A stretch of DNA of 40,218 nt, taken from assembly GCA_020722745.1 (NCBI GenBank), contig DYKF01000006.1:1-40218 (forward strand), read 5' to 3'. Of the stretch, positions 8,707 to 17,625 are shown in pieces. The notes beneath the pieces are model-generated. The model was not told the origin of the DNA. It did not search any database and was given only the letters and a program-made list of their open reading frames with translations. This stretch comes from Caldithrix sp. Lineage in GTDB: Bacteria; Spirochaetota; Leptospiria; Turneriellales; Turneriellaceae. Positions within the stretch are counted from its first letter, which is position 1. The number at the start of each line of letters is the position of its first letter. The translations under genes and the position numbers were made by a program.

Positions 8707-11700
8707 TGAATAAACTTATCGCGGCTTTTGTTCACCGCTCTGTTCTTGGCAATCTTGCCTCTTTTGCCGTTTTTGCACTTGGATTGTTTTCCATGTTTTC
8801 GCTGCAGCGCGAGGCTTTTCCCAATATCGATTTTGATATTGTTCTCGTAGAGACCGTGTACCCGGGTGCATCTCCCGGAGAGGTTGAGAAACTCGTGACG
8901 ATTCCTTTAGAGCGCGAGCTCAAAGGGTTAGACAATATCAAGAGCTCTTCTTCAACATCTCTCGATTCGCGTTCTACCGTAGTTCTAACGTTAGAGCCAG
9001 ATTTAAAGGACAAGCTTTCCACTCTTCAGGAAATCCGCGATGCCGTAGATTCTGCCGAACGGGAATTTCCTTCGGATGTAGAAGACTCTGCAGTAATGGA
9101 AATTTCTACTTCGCGCTCGGCTATCATAGAAGTCGCTGTTTCGGCAAAGGATTCCTCTGTTACAGAACTTGAGCTGCGCGAATGGGCAGACCGCCTGCAA
9201 GACCAGACCGAGACGATTAACGATGTAGCAACGGTAGAAATGCGCGGCTACCGCAATCGAGAAATGTTTGTCGATATTATTCCTGAGCGATTGTTTGCGT
9301 ATAATGTTTCGGCAGACGATGTCGTAGCCGCAATTGCTGCCCGGAATATCAACTTTCCGGGTGGAGAAGTAACAGACGGGGGAAAAGAATACGCACTTCG
9401 CACCGTTAAGCAATTCTCGACGGCTCCGGAGATTGCTGACCTCGTGGTTCGATCTAACGACATAGGTCGCTCTGTTACTGTTGGCGATGTAGCCCGCGTG
9501 CGCGATTCTTTTGAAGAAAAAAATATTGTCGAAAAAGCCAACGGAGAAGAAGCCATTATTCTCACGATTCTCAAAAAAGAAAAGGGCGATGCCATTCATC
9601 TTGTGGACGAAGTCCTGTCTGTAATTCATAAACTGAAGCAGACAAAAGGTGCCGAAAAAATTGAATTTACGACAATGAATGATTTGTCGTATTTTATTCG
9701 CCGTCGTCTGAGTGTGCTCATTGGGAATGTTTCCGTGGGTATGGTTCTCGTTGCCATTTCTCTCTATCTTTTTCTTGGCTGGCGCGTGGCTCTCATGGTT
9801 GCCATCGGAATTCCCATTTCTTTTGCAGCCACCTTTCTATTTATGAAATTGTTTGGTGTCAGCATTAATCTGTTGAGTCTATTTGGTCTCATTATTGTCT
9901 CCGGAATGATTGTGGACGATGCCATTGTGATTGGGGAAAACTTTTATCGGCATCTGGAGAAGGGATTGTCCCCTGTGAGAGCGGCCATAGTAGGGACAAC
10001 AGAAATGGTGGCCCCGGTTTCGGCGGCAGTTTTTACCACTATCGTCGCTTTTGCACCGCTGCTTATGATGGGTGGAATTATGGGAAAATTCATGTGGAGT
10101 TTGCCGGCAGTCGTCATTATTGCCCTGCTGGCCTCGTTGATAGAAAGTATCTTTGTATTGCCCAGCCACCTTGTCGACATTAGTCCTGACAAAAAGAAAG
10201 GCGAAAAGCCGCACGAAAGCCGTTTTGAGGCAAGGCTCTATAATTTTCTGCTTCGATTTTACCGTCCCGTGATTGAATGGTCCGTGCCCAACCGCTATAC
10301 GGTGATTGTTATTACGATAGGCGTTGTTCTGCTGGGCTTTTCTCTGCTGCCCAAAATAGGATTTGTCCTGTTTCCTACAAATAATATAGAAATGGTTTTT
10401 ATCAAGGCAGAAGCAGTCCAGGGATTATCGCTTTCCGAAATGGAAAAGAAAATATCTTTCTTTGAACACGGTGTATCCGTTCTGCCCAAAGAAGAGCTGA
10501 CCGATTATTCTGCCCGAATCGGCATACAGCAGGAGAGCTCTGCCGATCCGTTTACCAAACTGGGAAAAAATTACGGACAGGTGACTTTGTATCTTACGCC
10601 AGAGAACACGCGCGCGCGCACGGCGGGGGAGATTATTCTATATCTGCAAAAGCGACTGGATCCATCGAACCCTGTTGTTTTCGCCGGCTTTTCTGAACGG
10701 GACAACCTGCTGTATATAATGCGTCGCGATAGAATCATGCAGGCATATAGCCCAGACGCGCCTGGTCGCATTGCAAAAAGTTATGTAGTCGATTCCGATG
10801 TATGGCTCAAGGGAGTTCTGTTGCCCGGTAATAATCTGGTGGCAGCTTATACCATAGCAAATGAATTTATTGTGGTAGACCCGACTACAGGAAAAATTGT
10901 TCAGAAAAAGCAGTACGACCTAAGACGATATGATTCGCCTTCTTTTGCTACATTTTCGCCAGACGCATCGAAAGGATTTCTTTTTACTCAGCTTGGCGAT
11001 GTATTTGAACTCACACCACAATCGCTCAAAAGAACGCAAAAGGGAAAATTCAAAGAACCGGTAAACTCCATCGTCTGGGATGAAAAATCTGAGAATTTTT
11101 ATGTTGCTTCTCCTGCCGGGACAGTCACACAATTCCACAAAAATTTTAAAAAAGGTTTTGTGATTCGCCACTCGCTTATCCGCGCAGAACCGCCCGAAAA
11201 AAAAGGTAAGCAGGCTTTTGCGCGTCTTGCACCCGTGACAGATGTATTGGTACGAGGAGATAAACTGTTGTTTACCGCAACGGACGGTTTTTTGAGAGAA
11301 GTGTCCATAACACAAAAGAAAATATTAAAAGAGACTAAGTATTCGCAGGAAGGTCTGTATTCGATTATTCCTGCCAGAGAAAACAGAATGTATCTTGGTC
11401 TTATCAATGGTCTCGTCTCTGTTGGTCCAGAGCAATTGAATTCTTCTCAAATCATTTCTTTTTCTGGAACTCCGCAATTCTTTCCCGATGCAGAAAAGGC
11501 GGGCATCCTTCCGGGAACGCACGGGTTGCTGCTGGAAAATCGTGCCAGCCTTCGCGTTATCCAGAACGGAGATCGCTGGCTCGAAAAAATTGAATATAGG
11601 CAGGCAGGTGGCGGTCCCCCCGTTGGGGCACCCGTCCAGTTTGAAATTCGAGGCAATGATTTTGAAGAGCTGCGCAGCGTGACCAGAGAGGTAAAAGAAA

Positions 11701-12764
11701 TTCTCTCCGGAATTGAAGGCGTATACGACATTCGCGACAACCAGGAAGAGGGCAAGCAGGAATACCACGTGCAAATCAATGAGGCGCGTGCTGCCATGGC
11801 GGGGGTGAGCGTCACCCAGATTGCGAGTACCATTCAAACTTTTTTTGAAGGCAGGGTGGCATCTTCCATTAAAGAAGCAGAAGAACAAATTGATATTCGT
11901 GTTATTCTTCCCGAAGACTACAGAAATTCTCTCGATTCCTTGAGGCAGGTGAAGGTTCGCAATAACTTTGGCAATCTGGTTCCGATCACAGAGCTTGCCT
12001 GGTTTGAGAAAAAAAATGGAGTCTCGCTGATAACCCACTCCGATTTTGTTCGCACCATTTACATTAAGGCCAACATTGACGAGAACAGAAATTCTTCCGT
12101 GCGCGTCAACACCGAGCTCATGAGCAAAACAAAAGCAATACAGGAAGCGCATCCCAATTTGACATTTAAGGCTGGCGGAGAATACCAAGACACGCAGGAT
12201 TCCATGAAGGATCTCGGCTTCTCTTTCCTCGTAGCTGTTTTTGGAATATTGATTATTCTCGTCCTCATGTTTGGCAATCTGCGCCATCCGCGCGTAGTCA
12301 TGATGGCTATCCCCCTTGGCCTCGTGGGCGTAATCTTTACCTTCTTTATCCACAAGGTATTCTGGATCCCCAATTTAACGCTCAGCTTTCTCGCCACGTT
12401 TGGAATTATTGGTCTCGCTGGTGTCGTCGTCAATGACGCCATTGTTCTCGTCGATTACATCAATAAATTGCGCTCACAGGGAAAAAGCCGGGAGCAGGCC
12501 GTCGTGGAGGCCGGAACCACGCGCCTACGCGCCGTATTGCTTACGACCATTACAACCGTGTTTGGGCTTCTACCTACTGCGTACGGAATCGGAGGCGATG
12601 ATCCTTTCTTGAAGCCCATGGCGCTCACGATAGCATGGGGACTAGCCTTTGCCACCCTTATCACTTTGATTGTAATTCCTGTATATTATACCATTTGGGA
12701 AGACAGGGCGTATATTTTTCATAGAGTGATTACCAAACATTTGCGTGAACCGGAGAAGGATTGA
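8706..12764 (+). CDS. RND (AcrB/MdtB-like) transporter with a propeller-like periplasmic insertion
   Basis: This is a proton-driven inner-membrane exporter of the HAE/RND superfamily. The 1352 residues show the full RND order: TM1 (about 13-31), periplasmic loop 1 beginning with the [20 protein letters not shown] region, and TM2-TM6 with [13 protein letters not shown], where D404 and D405 match the proton-relay aspartates. TM7 follows near 530-550, then periplasmic loop 2, and TM8-TM12 with [21 protein letters not shown] pumps are usually about 1020-1060 residues. Here residues about 665-960 are extra, sitting between the PC-type strand ending VVFAGFSER and the familiar [15 protein letters not shown]. 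The frame is continuous, so this is a genuine in-frame insertion. TolC lies directly upstream, but no membrane-fusion adaptor gene is present. The substrate is unknown. Confidence 0.95.
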   Translation: MNKLIAAFVHRSVLGNLASFAVFALGLFSMFSLQREAFPNIDFDIVLVETVYPGASPGEVEKLVTIPLERELKGLDNIKSSSSTSLDSRSTVVLTLEPDLKDKLSTLQEIRDAVDSAEREFPSDVEDSAVMEISTSRSAIIEVAVSAKDSSVTELELREWADRLQDQTETINDVATVEMRGYRNREMFVDIIPERLFAYNVSADDVVAAIAARNINFPGGEVTDGGKEYALRTVKQFSTAPEIADLVVRSNDIGRSVTVGDVARVRDSFEEKNIVEKANGEEAIILTILKKEKGDAIHLVDEVLSVIHKLKQTKGAEKIEFTTMNDLSYFIRRRLSVLIGNVSVGMVLVAISLYLFLGWRVALMVAIGIPISFAATFLFMKLFGVSINLLSLFGLIIVSGMIVDDAIVIGENFYRHLEKGLSPVRAAIVGTTEMVAPVSAAVFTTIVAFAPLLMMGGIMGKFMWSLPAVVIIALLASLIESIFVLPSHLVDISPDKKKGEKPHESRFEARLYNFLLRFYRPVIEWSVPNRYTVIVITIGVVLLGFSLLPKIGFVLFPTNNIEMVFIKAEAVQGLSLSEMEKKISFFEHGVSVLPKEELTDYSARIGIQQESSADPFTKLGKNYGQVTLYLTPENTRARTAGEIILYLQKRLDPSNPVVFAGFSERDNLLYIMRRDRIMQAYSPDAPGRIAKSYVVDSDVWLKGVLLPGNNLVAAYTIANEFIVVDPTTGKIVQKKQYDLRRYDSPSFATFSPDASKGFLFTQLGDVFELTPQSLKRTQKGKFKEPVNSIVWDEKSENFYVASPAGTVTQFHKNFKKGFVIRHSLIRAEPPEKKGKQAFARLAPVTDVLVRGDKLLFTATDGFLREVSITQKKILKETKYSQEGLYSIIPARENRMYLGLINGLVSVGPEQLNSSQIISFSGTPQFFPDAEKAGILPGTHGLLLENRASLRVIQNGDRWLEKIEYRQAGGGPPVGAPVQFEIRGNDFEELRSVTREVKEILSGIEGVYDIRDNQEEGKQEYHVQINEARAAMAGVSVTQIASTIQTFFEGRVASSIKEAEEQIDIRVILPEDYRNSLDSLRQVKVRNNFGNLVPITELAWFEKKNGVSLITHSDFVRTIYIKANIDENRNSSVRVNTELMSKTKAIQEAHPNLTFKAGGEYQDTQDSMKDLGFSFLVAVFGILIILVLMFGNLRHPRVVMMAIPLGLVGVIFTFFIHKVFWIPNLTLSFLATFGIIGLAGVVVNDAIVLVDYINKLRSQGKSREQAVVEAGTTRLRAVLLTTITTVFGLLPTAYGIGGDDPFLKPMALTIAWGLAFATLITLIVIPVYYTIWEDRAYIFHRVITKHLREPEKD
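10698..11585 (+). other. Propeller-like domain inserted in RND periplasmic loop 2
   Basis: Residues about 665-960 of the RND protein are not part of the standard fold. They contain repeated units of roughly 40 residues in which short beta-strands surround turns: [60 protein letters not shown] and [20 protein letters not shown]. The pattern of hydrophobic strand, acidic/Gly turn, strand, then a Gly-x-(V/L) strand resembles WD40, YVTN or PQQ-type beta-propellers. I infer a propeller of perhaps six or seven blades. The boundaries are approximate. Confidence 0.7.
12753..12760 (+). promoter_or_regulatory. Ribosome-binding site fixing the RDD-like gene start
   Basis: GAGAAGGA lies inside the last codons of the RND gene, 5 nt before the ATG at 12766. 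It supports that start over an in-frame ATG at 12745, and it implies translational coupling because the RND stop (12762-12764) lies between the site and the start. Confidence 0.7.
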
Positions 12765-12765
12765 T

Positions 12766-13419
12766 ATGGCTAAAAAACAAATCCTATCCGAAGAAATGCA
12801 GGAATTCCGGGATAACGCTCTTCGCTTGAAGAGTGACGATCTGCTGGAACTTCTCAATATTATCGATTCCGATAAAGATGCGGAGAAATATGAAATATTG
12901 CGGGAGGCCTGGTTTGCCTTGGAACATTCTCCCATTGACAGGGCTCCCATGGAAATACGGATCTGGACGCATTTTTACGAGCGCTATCTCCTTCGCCTGG
13001 GAATCATCGTATGGGGTGTGATTGCCATGGTTTTTCTAAAAGGTTTTTTTCAGGGAGATTTGTCATCCGCGCAGCGACCTGCCTTTGCTGCGGGCGCATT
13101 GCTCCTTTGGGCCCTTTGGCATGTCTGGATGGCTTTTCTGGAATCCAGAACCAGTCGCGGGGGCAGCAGCTTTTTGCGTCGCAGCATGAATATTCGCGTA
13201 GTCACCAAAGACGGCAGACCGCCTTCTTTTTTGAAATCGTTGTTGCGCAGTTTTTTCAAAGGATTTCCCATTAATCTGTTCGTGACGGTTACCATGGAGC
13301 ATTCTTCGCAGGTGCGCGGGATCCACGATAAAATCTTTGGTACCTATGTCGTTCGAGTGAACGATGAATCTGTTACAGAGAATGACATTGCCCGTTTTAT
13401 CCGGGAGAATTACCGATAA
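12766..13419 (+). CDS. RDD-like membrane protein, last gene of the export operon
   Basis: The 217-residue protein has a charged, helical N-terminal region (1-65), two hydrophobic segments (about 74-93 and 106-124) and a C-terminal section that fits the RDD pattern. This section has MNIRVVTKDGRPPS, then LLRSFFKGFPINL, and finally GIHDKIFGTYVVRV, where the HD...GT.VV signature is clear. RDD-like proteins are small membrane proteins of mostly unknown function, some linked to ion or compatible-solute transport. The start at 12766 has a strong ribosome-binding site and lies 1 nt after the RND stop, so the gene is part of the export operon and its product may assist the pump. The last 10 bp overlap the 3' end of the convergent DUF115 gene. 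The RDD assignment is by pattern only. Confidence 0.75.
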   Translation: MAKKQILSEEMQEFRDNALRLKSDDLLELLNIIDSDKDAEKYEILREAWFALEHSPIDRAPMEIRIWTHFYERYLLRLGIIVWGVIAMVFLKGFFQGDLSSAQRPAFAAGALLLWALWHVWMAFLESRTSRGGSSFLRRSMNIRVVTKDGRPPSFLKSLLRSFFKGFPINLFVTVTMEHSSQVRGIHDKIFGTYVVRVNDESVTENDIARFIRENYR

Positions 13420-14465
13420 CGCTGCGACAGAATGCGGAAATAATTTTCTGCCGTAATGAATCGGTTTGCTTGCGTTGCCATGCGCCGGTGGTAGGCAGAT
13501 CCCCTGAGATGGGAAACGAGCCCGCTGTGCAAACCCGTTCCTCCAATCAATTTTGGTAGCTCTTTTTCAGGAAATAGTTTACTGAATAACGCTGTCATGA
13601 TTCCCTTTACGTCTCCCGAACCGTTTACGAGGGCTGGCAGACTTTTGGGTGTAAGAGGGTGGCTGCTCGAATACGAATATTTTTTACGAAAGGGCAATGC
13701 TAATACTGCAGGATGAGAGAGAAAGTCAACAAAGATGTCCAGTTTTGAAAGATCCTTCCTTGGGATGCCCAAAAAATGTTCGCGGCTCGCAAATCCAGCA
13801 TCTACCGAAACCACGAGTGAGACAGAAAATCCCCGGTGCAATACCGGATACAGGGCGGTATCGGCCACCCAGAGTACGGCGCCCGAGGGAATATTTCTTA
13901 GAGCATTATCTACCTGCGGACCACCCAGAATAAAATAGTTCGGTTTTTCTAATTTTTCTGGAAACGTAAAAGCCTTCCATTGCTCTGCATTCCTGCGGGC
14001 ATTGTATTGCCAGGTTTTAGAAAAGTGGCGCAGCGTTTTTAATCTTCCCGCAGCGTAAGCAAGAGAATGGCGAAGGCAGTTTTCTATGGTATCTCTGTAC
14101 GTAGAAGGGGGAATAGAAGGATGCAGCACAACGGTGAGAGAATCTTCCGGACGAATGGAATGCAGAAAATCAATCCATTGATCAACTGAGACAATTATTT
14201 TTGTTCCCTCTGTTTCGTATGAACCGCCAATCGGAATCCAGGCTTCAAAGTACGATTCTGCTTCTATCCATTTTGCGTGGTACGGTCCTGCATAAATCAA
14301 TTTGCCGCTATTTTCTTTGCGCAACGAAGAGAGCAGTTGTATTTCGCGCGCTACACCCCGTTCGCTGTACAATGGACTGTTTAGAAAAGGTAAATAGTAT
14401 CGTCCTTCTTTTTCGATTAGTTGCCATTGAAGTATTTCTTTGATGCATTCTCTACTTTGTTCCAT
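13410..14465 (-). CDS. DUF115 / MAF (6-hydroxymethylpterin pyrophosphokinase MptE-like) family protein
   Basis: The 351-residue protein has the DUF115 core at about 176-225: PNYFILGGPQVDNALRNIPS, then VLWVADTALYPVLHRG and VSLVVSVDAG. The order is a glycine-rich loop, an ADTAL strand-loop and a VSVD strand. An upstream W-x-x-N-x-x-x-N segment (152-159) is also typical. In related proteins this domain occurs in flagellin glycosylation factors (motility accessory factors) that transfer nonulosonic acid sugars, and in archaeal MptE. Here no flagellar or sugar-biosynthesis gene is adjacent, so the acceptor is unknown. It is the last gene of a minus-strand operon, overlapping the lipoprotein gene by 14 bp at its start and the convergent RDD-like gene by 10 bp at its end. 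Family confidence is fair, and the biochemical role is not established. Confidence 0.78.
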   Translation of the reverse strand: MEQSRECIKEILQWQLIEKEGRYYLPFLNSPLYSERGVAREIQLLSSLRKENSGKLIYAGPYHAKWIEAESYFEAWIPIGGSYETEGTKIIVSVDQWIDFLHSIRPEDSLTVVLHPSIPPSTYRDTIENCLRHSLAYAAGRLKTLRHFSKTWQYNARRNAEQWKAFTFPEKLEKPNYFILGGPQVDNALRNIPSGAVLWVADTALYPVLHRGFSVSLVVSVDAGFASREHFLGIPRKDLSKLDIFVDFLSHPAVLALPFRKKYSYSSSHPLTPKSLPALVNGSGDVKGIMTALFSKLFPEKELPKLIGGTGLHSGLVSHLRGSAYHRRMATQANRFITAENYFRILSQRYR

Positions 14466-14901
14466 GAACGAATTCCAGGATAATATCTTTTTTAACTTCT
14501 ACGGAGTGGTTGCATTCCAGTGTTACCGTGAGAGGCAACTGATACCCGACTGGCTGTAACGGTTGCAGGCTGGATTGAAAAAAATCGGCTACATTGGCAG
14601 CCAGTTCAAAAGTATATAAGTATTTGTCTTTTTTAGACATGATTAATTCCATGCTTTTCGATTTTTGATCGCTGAGGATAAGGAGCGGTCCCTCGCATGG
14701 TTTGCTGCGTGAAAACGATATTGTTTTTCCTGCAAAGTAGAGTGAGTCGATTGTTTTTTTGTTGAGAGTATGTTTGGAAATACGGTATTGCAGTCGCTTG
14801 TGCGAAGAGCGGCAGGGCACCTGGTTAGCGCAAATCTGCAAGTTGCTGTTGCAGGCACCAAAAAACAGTGCAAGGGGGAGCAACCAGAGGAATCGTTTCA
14901 T
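14452..14901 (-). CDS. Small predicted lipoprotein
   Basis: The 149-residue product begins with a lipoprotein signal peptide, MKRFLWLLPLALFFGAC, with the lipidated cysteine at position 17. The F-G-A-C lipobox is loose, as is common in spirochaetes. The mature part has further cysteines (C24, C30, C69, C129) that could form disulfides. It looks like a compact mixed alpha/beta or beta domain ending with a basic/acidic tail. I recognise no family. Its ATG overlaps the stop of the membrane-protein gene by 4 nt, and its 3' end overlaps the DUF115 start by 14 bp, so the three are translationally coupled. Confidence 0.8.
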   Translation of the reverse strand: MKRFLWLLPLALFFGACNSNLQICANQVPCRSSHKRLQYRISKHTLNKKTIDSLYFAGKTISFSRSKPCEGPLLILSDQKSKSMELIMSKKDKYLYTFELAANVADFFQSSLQPLQPVGYQLPLTVTLECNHSVEVKKDIILEFVHGTK

Positions 14902-15329
14902 GGGAAAAGTGGCAACAGGAATGCCAGTATAAAGACACCGGCCAGAGAGATGAGAACTCCTGTTTTGGTTGCGCTGTCTGGATTGTCTGCCACGCGATCC
15001 GTCTGGCCAATATAATTGCGGATGAGAAAGAAAGAGAGCATGATGAGGAGCATTTTAGCAGAGAAAATGGAGGCATACTCAAAATTGCCCAGGCTGCGGC
15101 GGTAGAGAATAAACAGAGCGGCTCCAGAAACAAGAGAAACGGTGAACGAATACAGCATGTATTGCAAAATCTGGTTGATTACGATGGATCTTAAAGAGAT
15201 AAAAAAATCATAATCTCGGAAGGAGCGCGTGATGGAAGAAAAAACGAACAGGAAAAAAAAAGCGGCTCCCGTCCAGAGGGTGCCGCTGATCGCATGAACA
15301 GTAACGAGCGTTAAACGGAGCAGTTCCAT
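14898..15329 (-). CDS. Four-helix membrane protein, CopD/DUF2269-like
   Basis: The 143-residue protein is almost entirely hydrophobic, with four predicted transmembrane helices (about 8-30, 50-76, 86-104 and 122-142). The first helix carries H-A-I-S-G-T-L-W-T-G (from His12), which resembles the H...W.G motif of CopD, DUF2269 and related small membrane families, some of which bind heme or copper. No enzymatic role can be read from it. It lies 11 bp after the VOC gene and overlaps the lipoprotein gene by 4 nt, so it is the second gene of that operon. Confidence in the gene is high, in the family moderate. Confidence 0.72.
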   Translation of the reverse strand: MELLRLTLVTVHAISGTLWTGAAFFFLFVFSSITRSFRDYDFFISLRSIVINQILQYMLYSFTVSLVSGAALFILYRRSLGNFEYASIFSAKMLLIMLSFFLIRNYIGQTDRVADNPDSATKTGVLISLAGVFILAFLLPLFP

Positions 15330-15340
15330 GCGTGAAAATG

Positions 15341-15700
15341 TTACTCTTCCTGCAGGTAAAACAGTTCGAGAAGATTTCCAGAGGGGTCTGCTATTATAAG
15401 TTTTTCTCCAGATGCATCTTCTACGGGTCCGGACACAATCTTAATGCGCTCTTTTTCGATGAACTGCAGCGCATCCGTAAAATCGTCTACGTCCATGGAA
15501 AAAGAAATCATCGGAAACGAAGCCGGTGATACTTTGTCTGTTTTAAACAATCTGAGTCGGATATTTTCAAAGGAAATTTCCGCAGAATCGCTTGATTTTG
15601 ATATTTCATCAAAATCAAAAAACATGGTGTAGAAGTTTACGGATTCTTCTATATTCGATGTCGGTACATTTAAATGTTTAAGTTCTTCTAATACTATCAT
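15341..15700 (-). CDS. VOC (glyoxalase/bleomycin-resistance) superfamily protein
   Basis: The 119-residue protein has the two beta-alpha-beta-beta-beta modules of the vicinal-oxygen-chelate fold. The first is LKHLNVPTSNIEESVNFYTM with FDFDEI. The second ends IADPSGNLLELFYL, with the typical DPxGNxLE motif. The N-terminal His of KHLNV and the final Glu of LLELF occupy usual metal-ligand positions, while the middle ligand region (MISFSMDV) has no obvious His. Function could be a lyase, an isomerase or a non-catalytic binder. The start at 15700 is chosen because GGAG lies 10 nt upstream. An ATG at 15709 would be only 1 nt from it. It is the first gene of the VOC / membrane / lipoprotein / DUF115 operon. 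Confidence 0.85.
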   Translation of the reverse strand: MIVLEELKHLNVPTSNIEESVNFYTMFFDFDEISKSSDSAEISFENIRLRLFKTDKVSPASFPMISFSMDVDDFTDALQFIEKERIKIVSGPVEDASGEKLIIADPSGNLLELFYLQEE

Positions 15701-15722
15701 ACTGTTCATTCTCCACCTGTGT

Positions 15723-15751
15723 CAGATATCGACTTAAGAACCTGCTTTCAA
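15723..15751 (-). promoter_or_regulatory. Candidate sigma-70 promoter of the VOC-DUF115 operon
   Basis: On the minus strand TTGAAA (15746-15751) is followed after exactly 17 bp by TATCTG (15723-15728). The -10 box is 22 bp before the VOC start. It sits in the 83-bp gap after the PBP gene, making the VOC operon a separate transcription unit. An adjoining GTCTT-TTTT-AAGAC inverted repeat (15752-15765) may terminate the PBP transcript weakly. Confidence 0.45.
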
Positions 15752-15783
15752 GTCTTTTTTAAGACGCCGGAGCAAAGAGGCGG

Positions 15784-17622
15784 TTATTCTGCTCCCGGTC
15801 CAAACGAAAAACTAAACGAGAATGAATAGGGTGCCGTAATGGCAGCCCCTGGTTTTGGGTCCTGCGAAGAAAGATATCCAGCTCCGTGGAATGTGTGGTC
15901 TCCAGGGTAGTGTGAATACACAATGCTCAATACTTCCTTTTTGCTTTTTCCAATCAGATTCGGCATGGTCGTTTGGGAATATTCTCCCTGAAACCACGGC
16001 AGGGCAGACATGGGTTTCACTTGAATTTCTTTTCCTCTGTGAATGTTGGCGATAATTCTTTCCAGGACTTTGCGGAATGCCGGAGCCGCTACAGATCCGC
16101 CCTGGTAGGCAGCTCCGCTAGGTTCATCAAACATGATAAAAATACTGATTTCCGGATTGTCGCAGGGAAAATACCCAATAAAAGATGCTATATGTTTGTT
16201 CTTCAAATATCCAGTAGAATCTGACTTAATGGACGTTCCTGTTTTACCGCATACTTTTTGTTCTGTGCCTAAACTGGCCAGGGCACCCGTGCCGGCAGAA
16301 GATACTACTCTTTCAAGATAGTGGCGCACTTTGGAGCCTTGCTGGTTATTCAGAATCCGCAGTTTTTTTCGGGGAGAAAACAATTTTACCTCCTTATTGT
16401 CTGCAGTCGTGATGGATTCTACAATCATGGGTTTTTGGAGATAGCCTCCATTTGCCATTGCATTGGCTGCGGTAATCAGCTGAATGCCCGTAGCAGAGAT
16501 TCCGTGACCAATCGGTATAGACATTTTTCGATAGACGTCCCAGGTTTGTGCGCGAGGTAAAAATCCGGATGCCTCTGCCGGCAGATCCATTTCGGTTGAG
16601 CTGCCAAAACCCAGAGATTGCAGTGTGTTGTGCATGCGGTCTACCCGAACGGGCCAGGCAGCTTGTATGATCCCCGTATTGCATGAATTCTGGATTACCT
16701 CTTCCAGCGTCTGTTTACCGTGAACGCTCCAGCAGTTCGTTCTTGCTCCATTGTGTTCAAAGTGGCCTGGGCAGTAATATGTTCGCGTTTCGTCTAACAG
16801 GTTTTCGTGAATAATCGCTGCCAGCGTAAAAATCTTGAACGTGGAGCCCGGCTCAAATGAATCTGTAATGGCGCGGTTGCGGTGATTCGCTTTGGGAAAG
16901 CTGGTCGCGGAATTTGGATCAAAGTCGGGCAGAGAGGTCATCGCGAGGACCTTTCCGGTAGCGACTTCAGAGACTATTCCAACTGCACCAATAGAATTTG
17001 TCTCCCGAAACGTTTCTCCCAGAACGTTTTCAAGCTGGTATTGGATATAGGCATTGATGGTAAGCGATATATTCCTTCCCATTCTCTGCTCTGTGTCGGA
17101 GGTCGTTAAATCGGCGTTGTATTGATACTCAATGCCAGAGAGGCCTTCTGTATCAACTCCGGTAAAACCGAGTACGGCAGAAGCGAGATGTCCGTTGGGA
17201 TAAAAACGGTCTGGCTCTCTCGAAAAATCGAGACCAGGAATTTTCATTTCTTCCAGTTTTTTCCCCACAGATTCCGGGATTTTTCTTTTGATGTACAAGA
17301 AAGATTTGTCTTTCTGCGAAAGGGTCTGCTTTAGTTCTTTAGATGGCATGCCCAGAATGCCGGATATTTTTTCTGCCACGGATGCCGGGTTTTCTATCTG
17401 GCCGGGACGCGCTCCCACAGAGACAGTATCGAGCGTAATGGCAAGTTCATGCCCCACAGAGTCCAGGATCATTCCACGTCGAATGGGTTCGGGAACAGGC
17501 CGCACGGAGGAAGGGAGAGGGCTGGCAAAAAACAGCTCTGCCGCACGTAAAACCAGAATCACGTAAATGGCAGCAAGAAGACCAGCTGCAATGTAGTAGG
17601 AATGTATGCGGGTGGATTTCAT
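15784..17622 (-). CDS. Penicillin-binding protein (class B transpeptidase, FtsI/PBP2-like) with C-terminal PASTA domain
   Basis: This is a peptidoglycan D,D-transpeptidase. The 612-residue chain has an N-terminal membrane anchor (about 9-32) and a pedestal/dimerisation domain (about 45-180). The transpeptidase domain carries S260-T-F-K263, S313-C-N315 and K460-T-G-T-S464. A single PASTA domain follows (about 551-600: TMPNLIGKSKKEVL...QDPKPGAAI). The chain ends in an alternating Ser/Phe tail. Septal FtsI proteins of Gram-negatives usually lack PASTA, which is common in Firmicutes, actinobacteria and some spirochaetes. Its start lies 3 nt after the lepB stop, so it is the last gene of pth-lepB-PBP. 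It may act in division or elongation, and the usual dcw neighbours are absent. Catalytic motifs are complete. Confidence 0.92.
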   Translation of the reverse strand: MKSTRIHSYYIAAGLLAAIYVILVLRAAELFFASPLPSSVRPVPEPIRRGMILDSVGHELAITLDTVSVGARPGQIENPASVAEKISGILGMPSKELKQTLSQKDKSFLYIKRKIPESVGKKLEEMKIPGLDFSREPDRFYPNGHLASAVLGFTGVDTEGLSGIEYQYNADLTTSDTEQRMGRNISLTINAYIQYQLENVLGETFRETNSIGAVGIVSEVATGKVLAMTSLPDFDPNSATSFPKANHRNRAITDSFEPGSTFKIFTLAAIIHENLLDETRTYYCPGHFEHNGARTNCWSVHGKQTLEEVIQNSCNTGIIQAAWPVRVDRMHNTLQSLGFGSSTEMDLPAEASGFLPRAQTWDVYRKMSIPIGHGISATGIQLITAANAMANGGYLQKPMIVESITTADNKEVKLFSPRKKLRILNNQQGSKVRHYLERVVSSAGTGALASLGTEQKVCGKTGTSIKSDSTGYLKNKHIASFIGYFPCDNPEISIFIMFDEPSGAAYQGGSVAAPAFRKVLERIIANIHRGKEIQVKPMSALPWFQGEYSQTTMPNLIGKSKKEVLSIVYSHYPGDHTFHGAGYLSSQDPKPGAAITAPYSFSFSFSFGPGAE

Positions 17623-17625
17623 AGA

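Noticed and set aside
10680-11600. Frameshift or gene fusion error as the source of the RND insertion
   Set aside because: The reading frame is continuous through both junctions, with normal-looking codons and resumed RND homology, so a true in-frame insertion is the simpler reading.
11325-12353. Long antisense reading frame (342 codons) opposite the RND gene
   Set aside because: It mirrors strongly conserved RND coding sequence, has no start signal and no family pattern. It is a shadow frame.
12745-12765. Earlier ATG for the RDD-like protein
   Set aside because: It lies inside the RND gene without a ribosome-binding site, while GAGAAGGA is 5 nt before the ATG at 12766.
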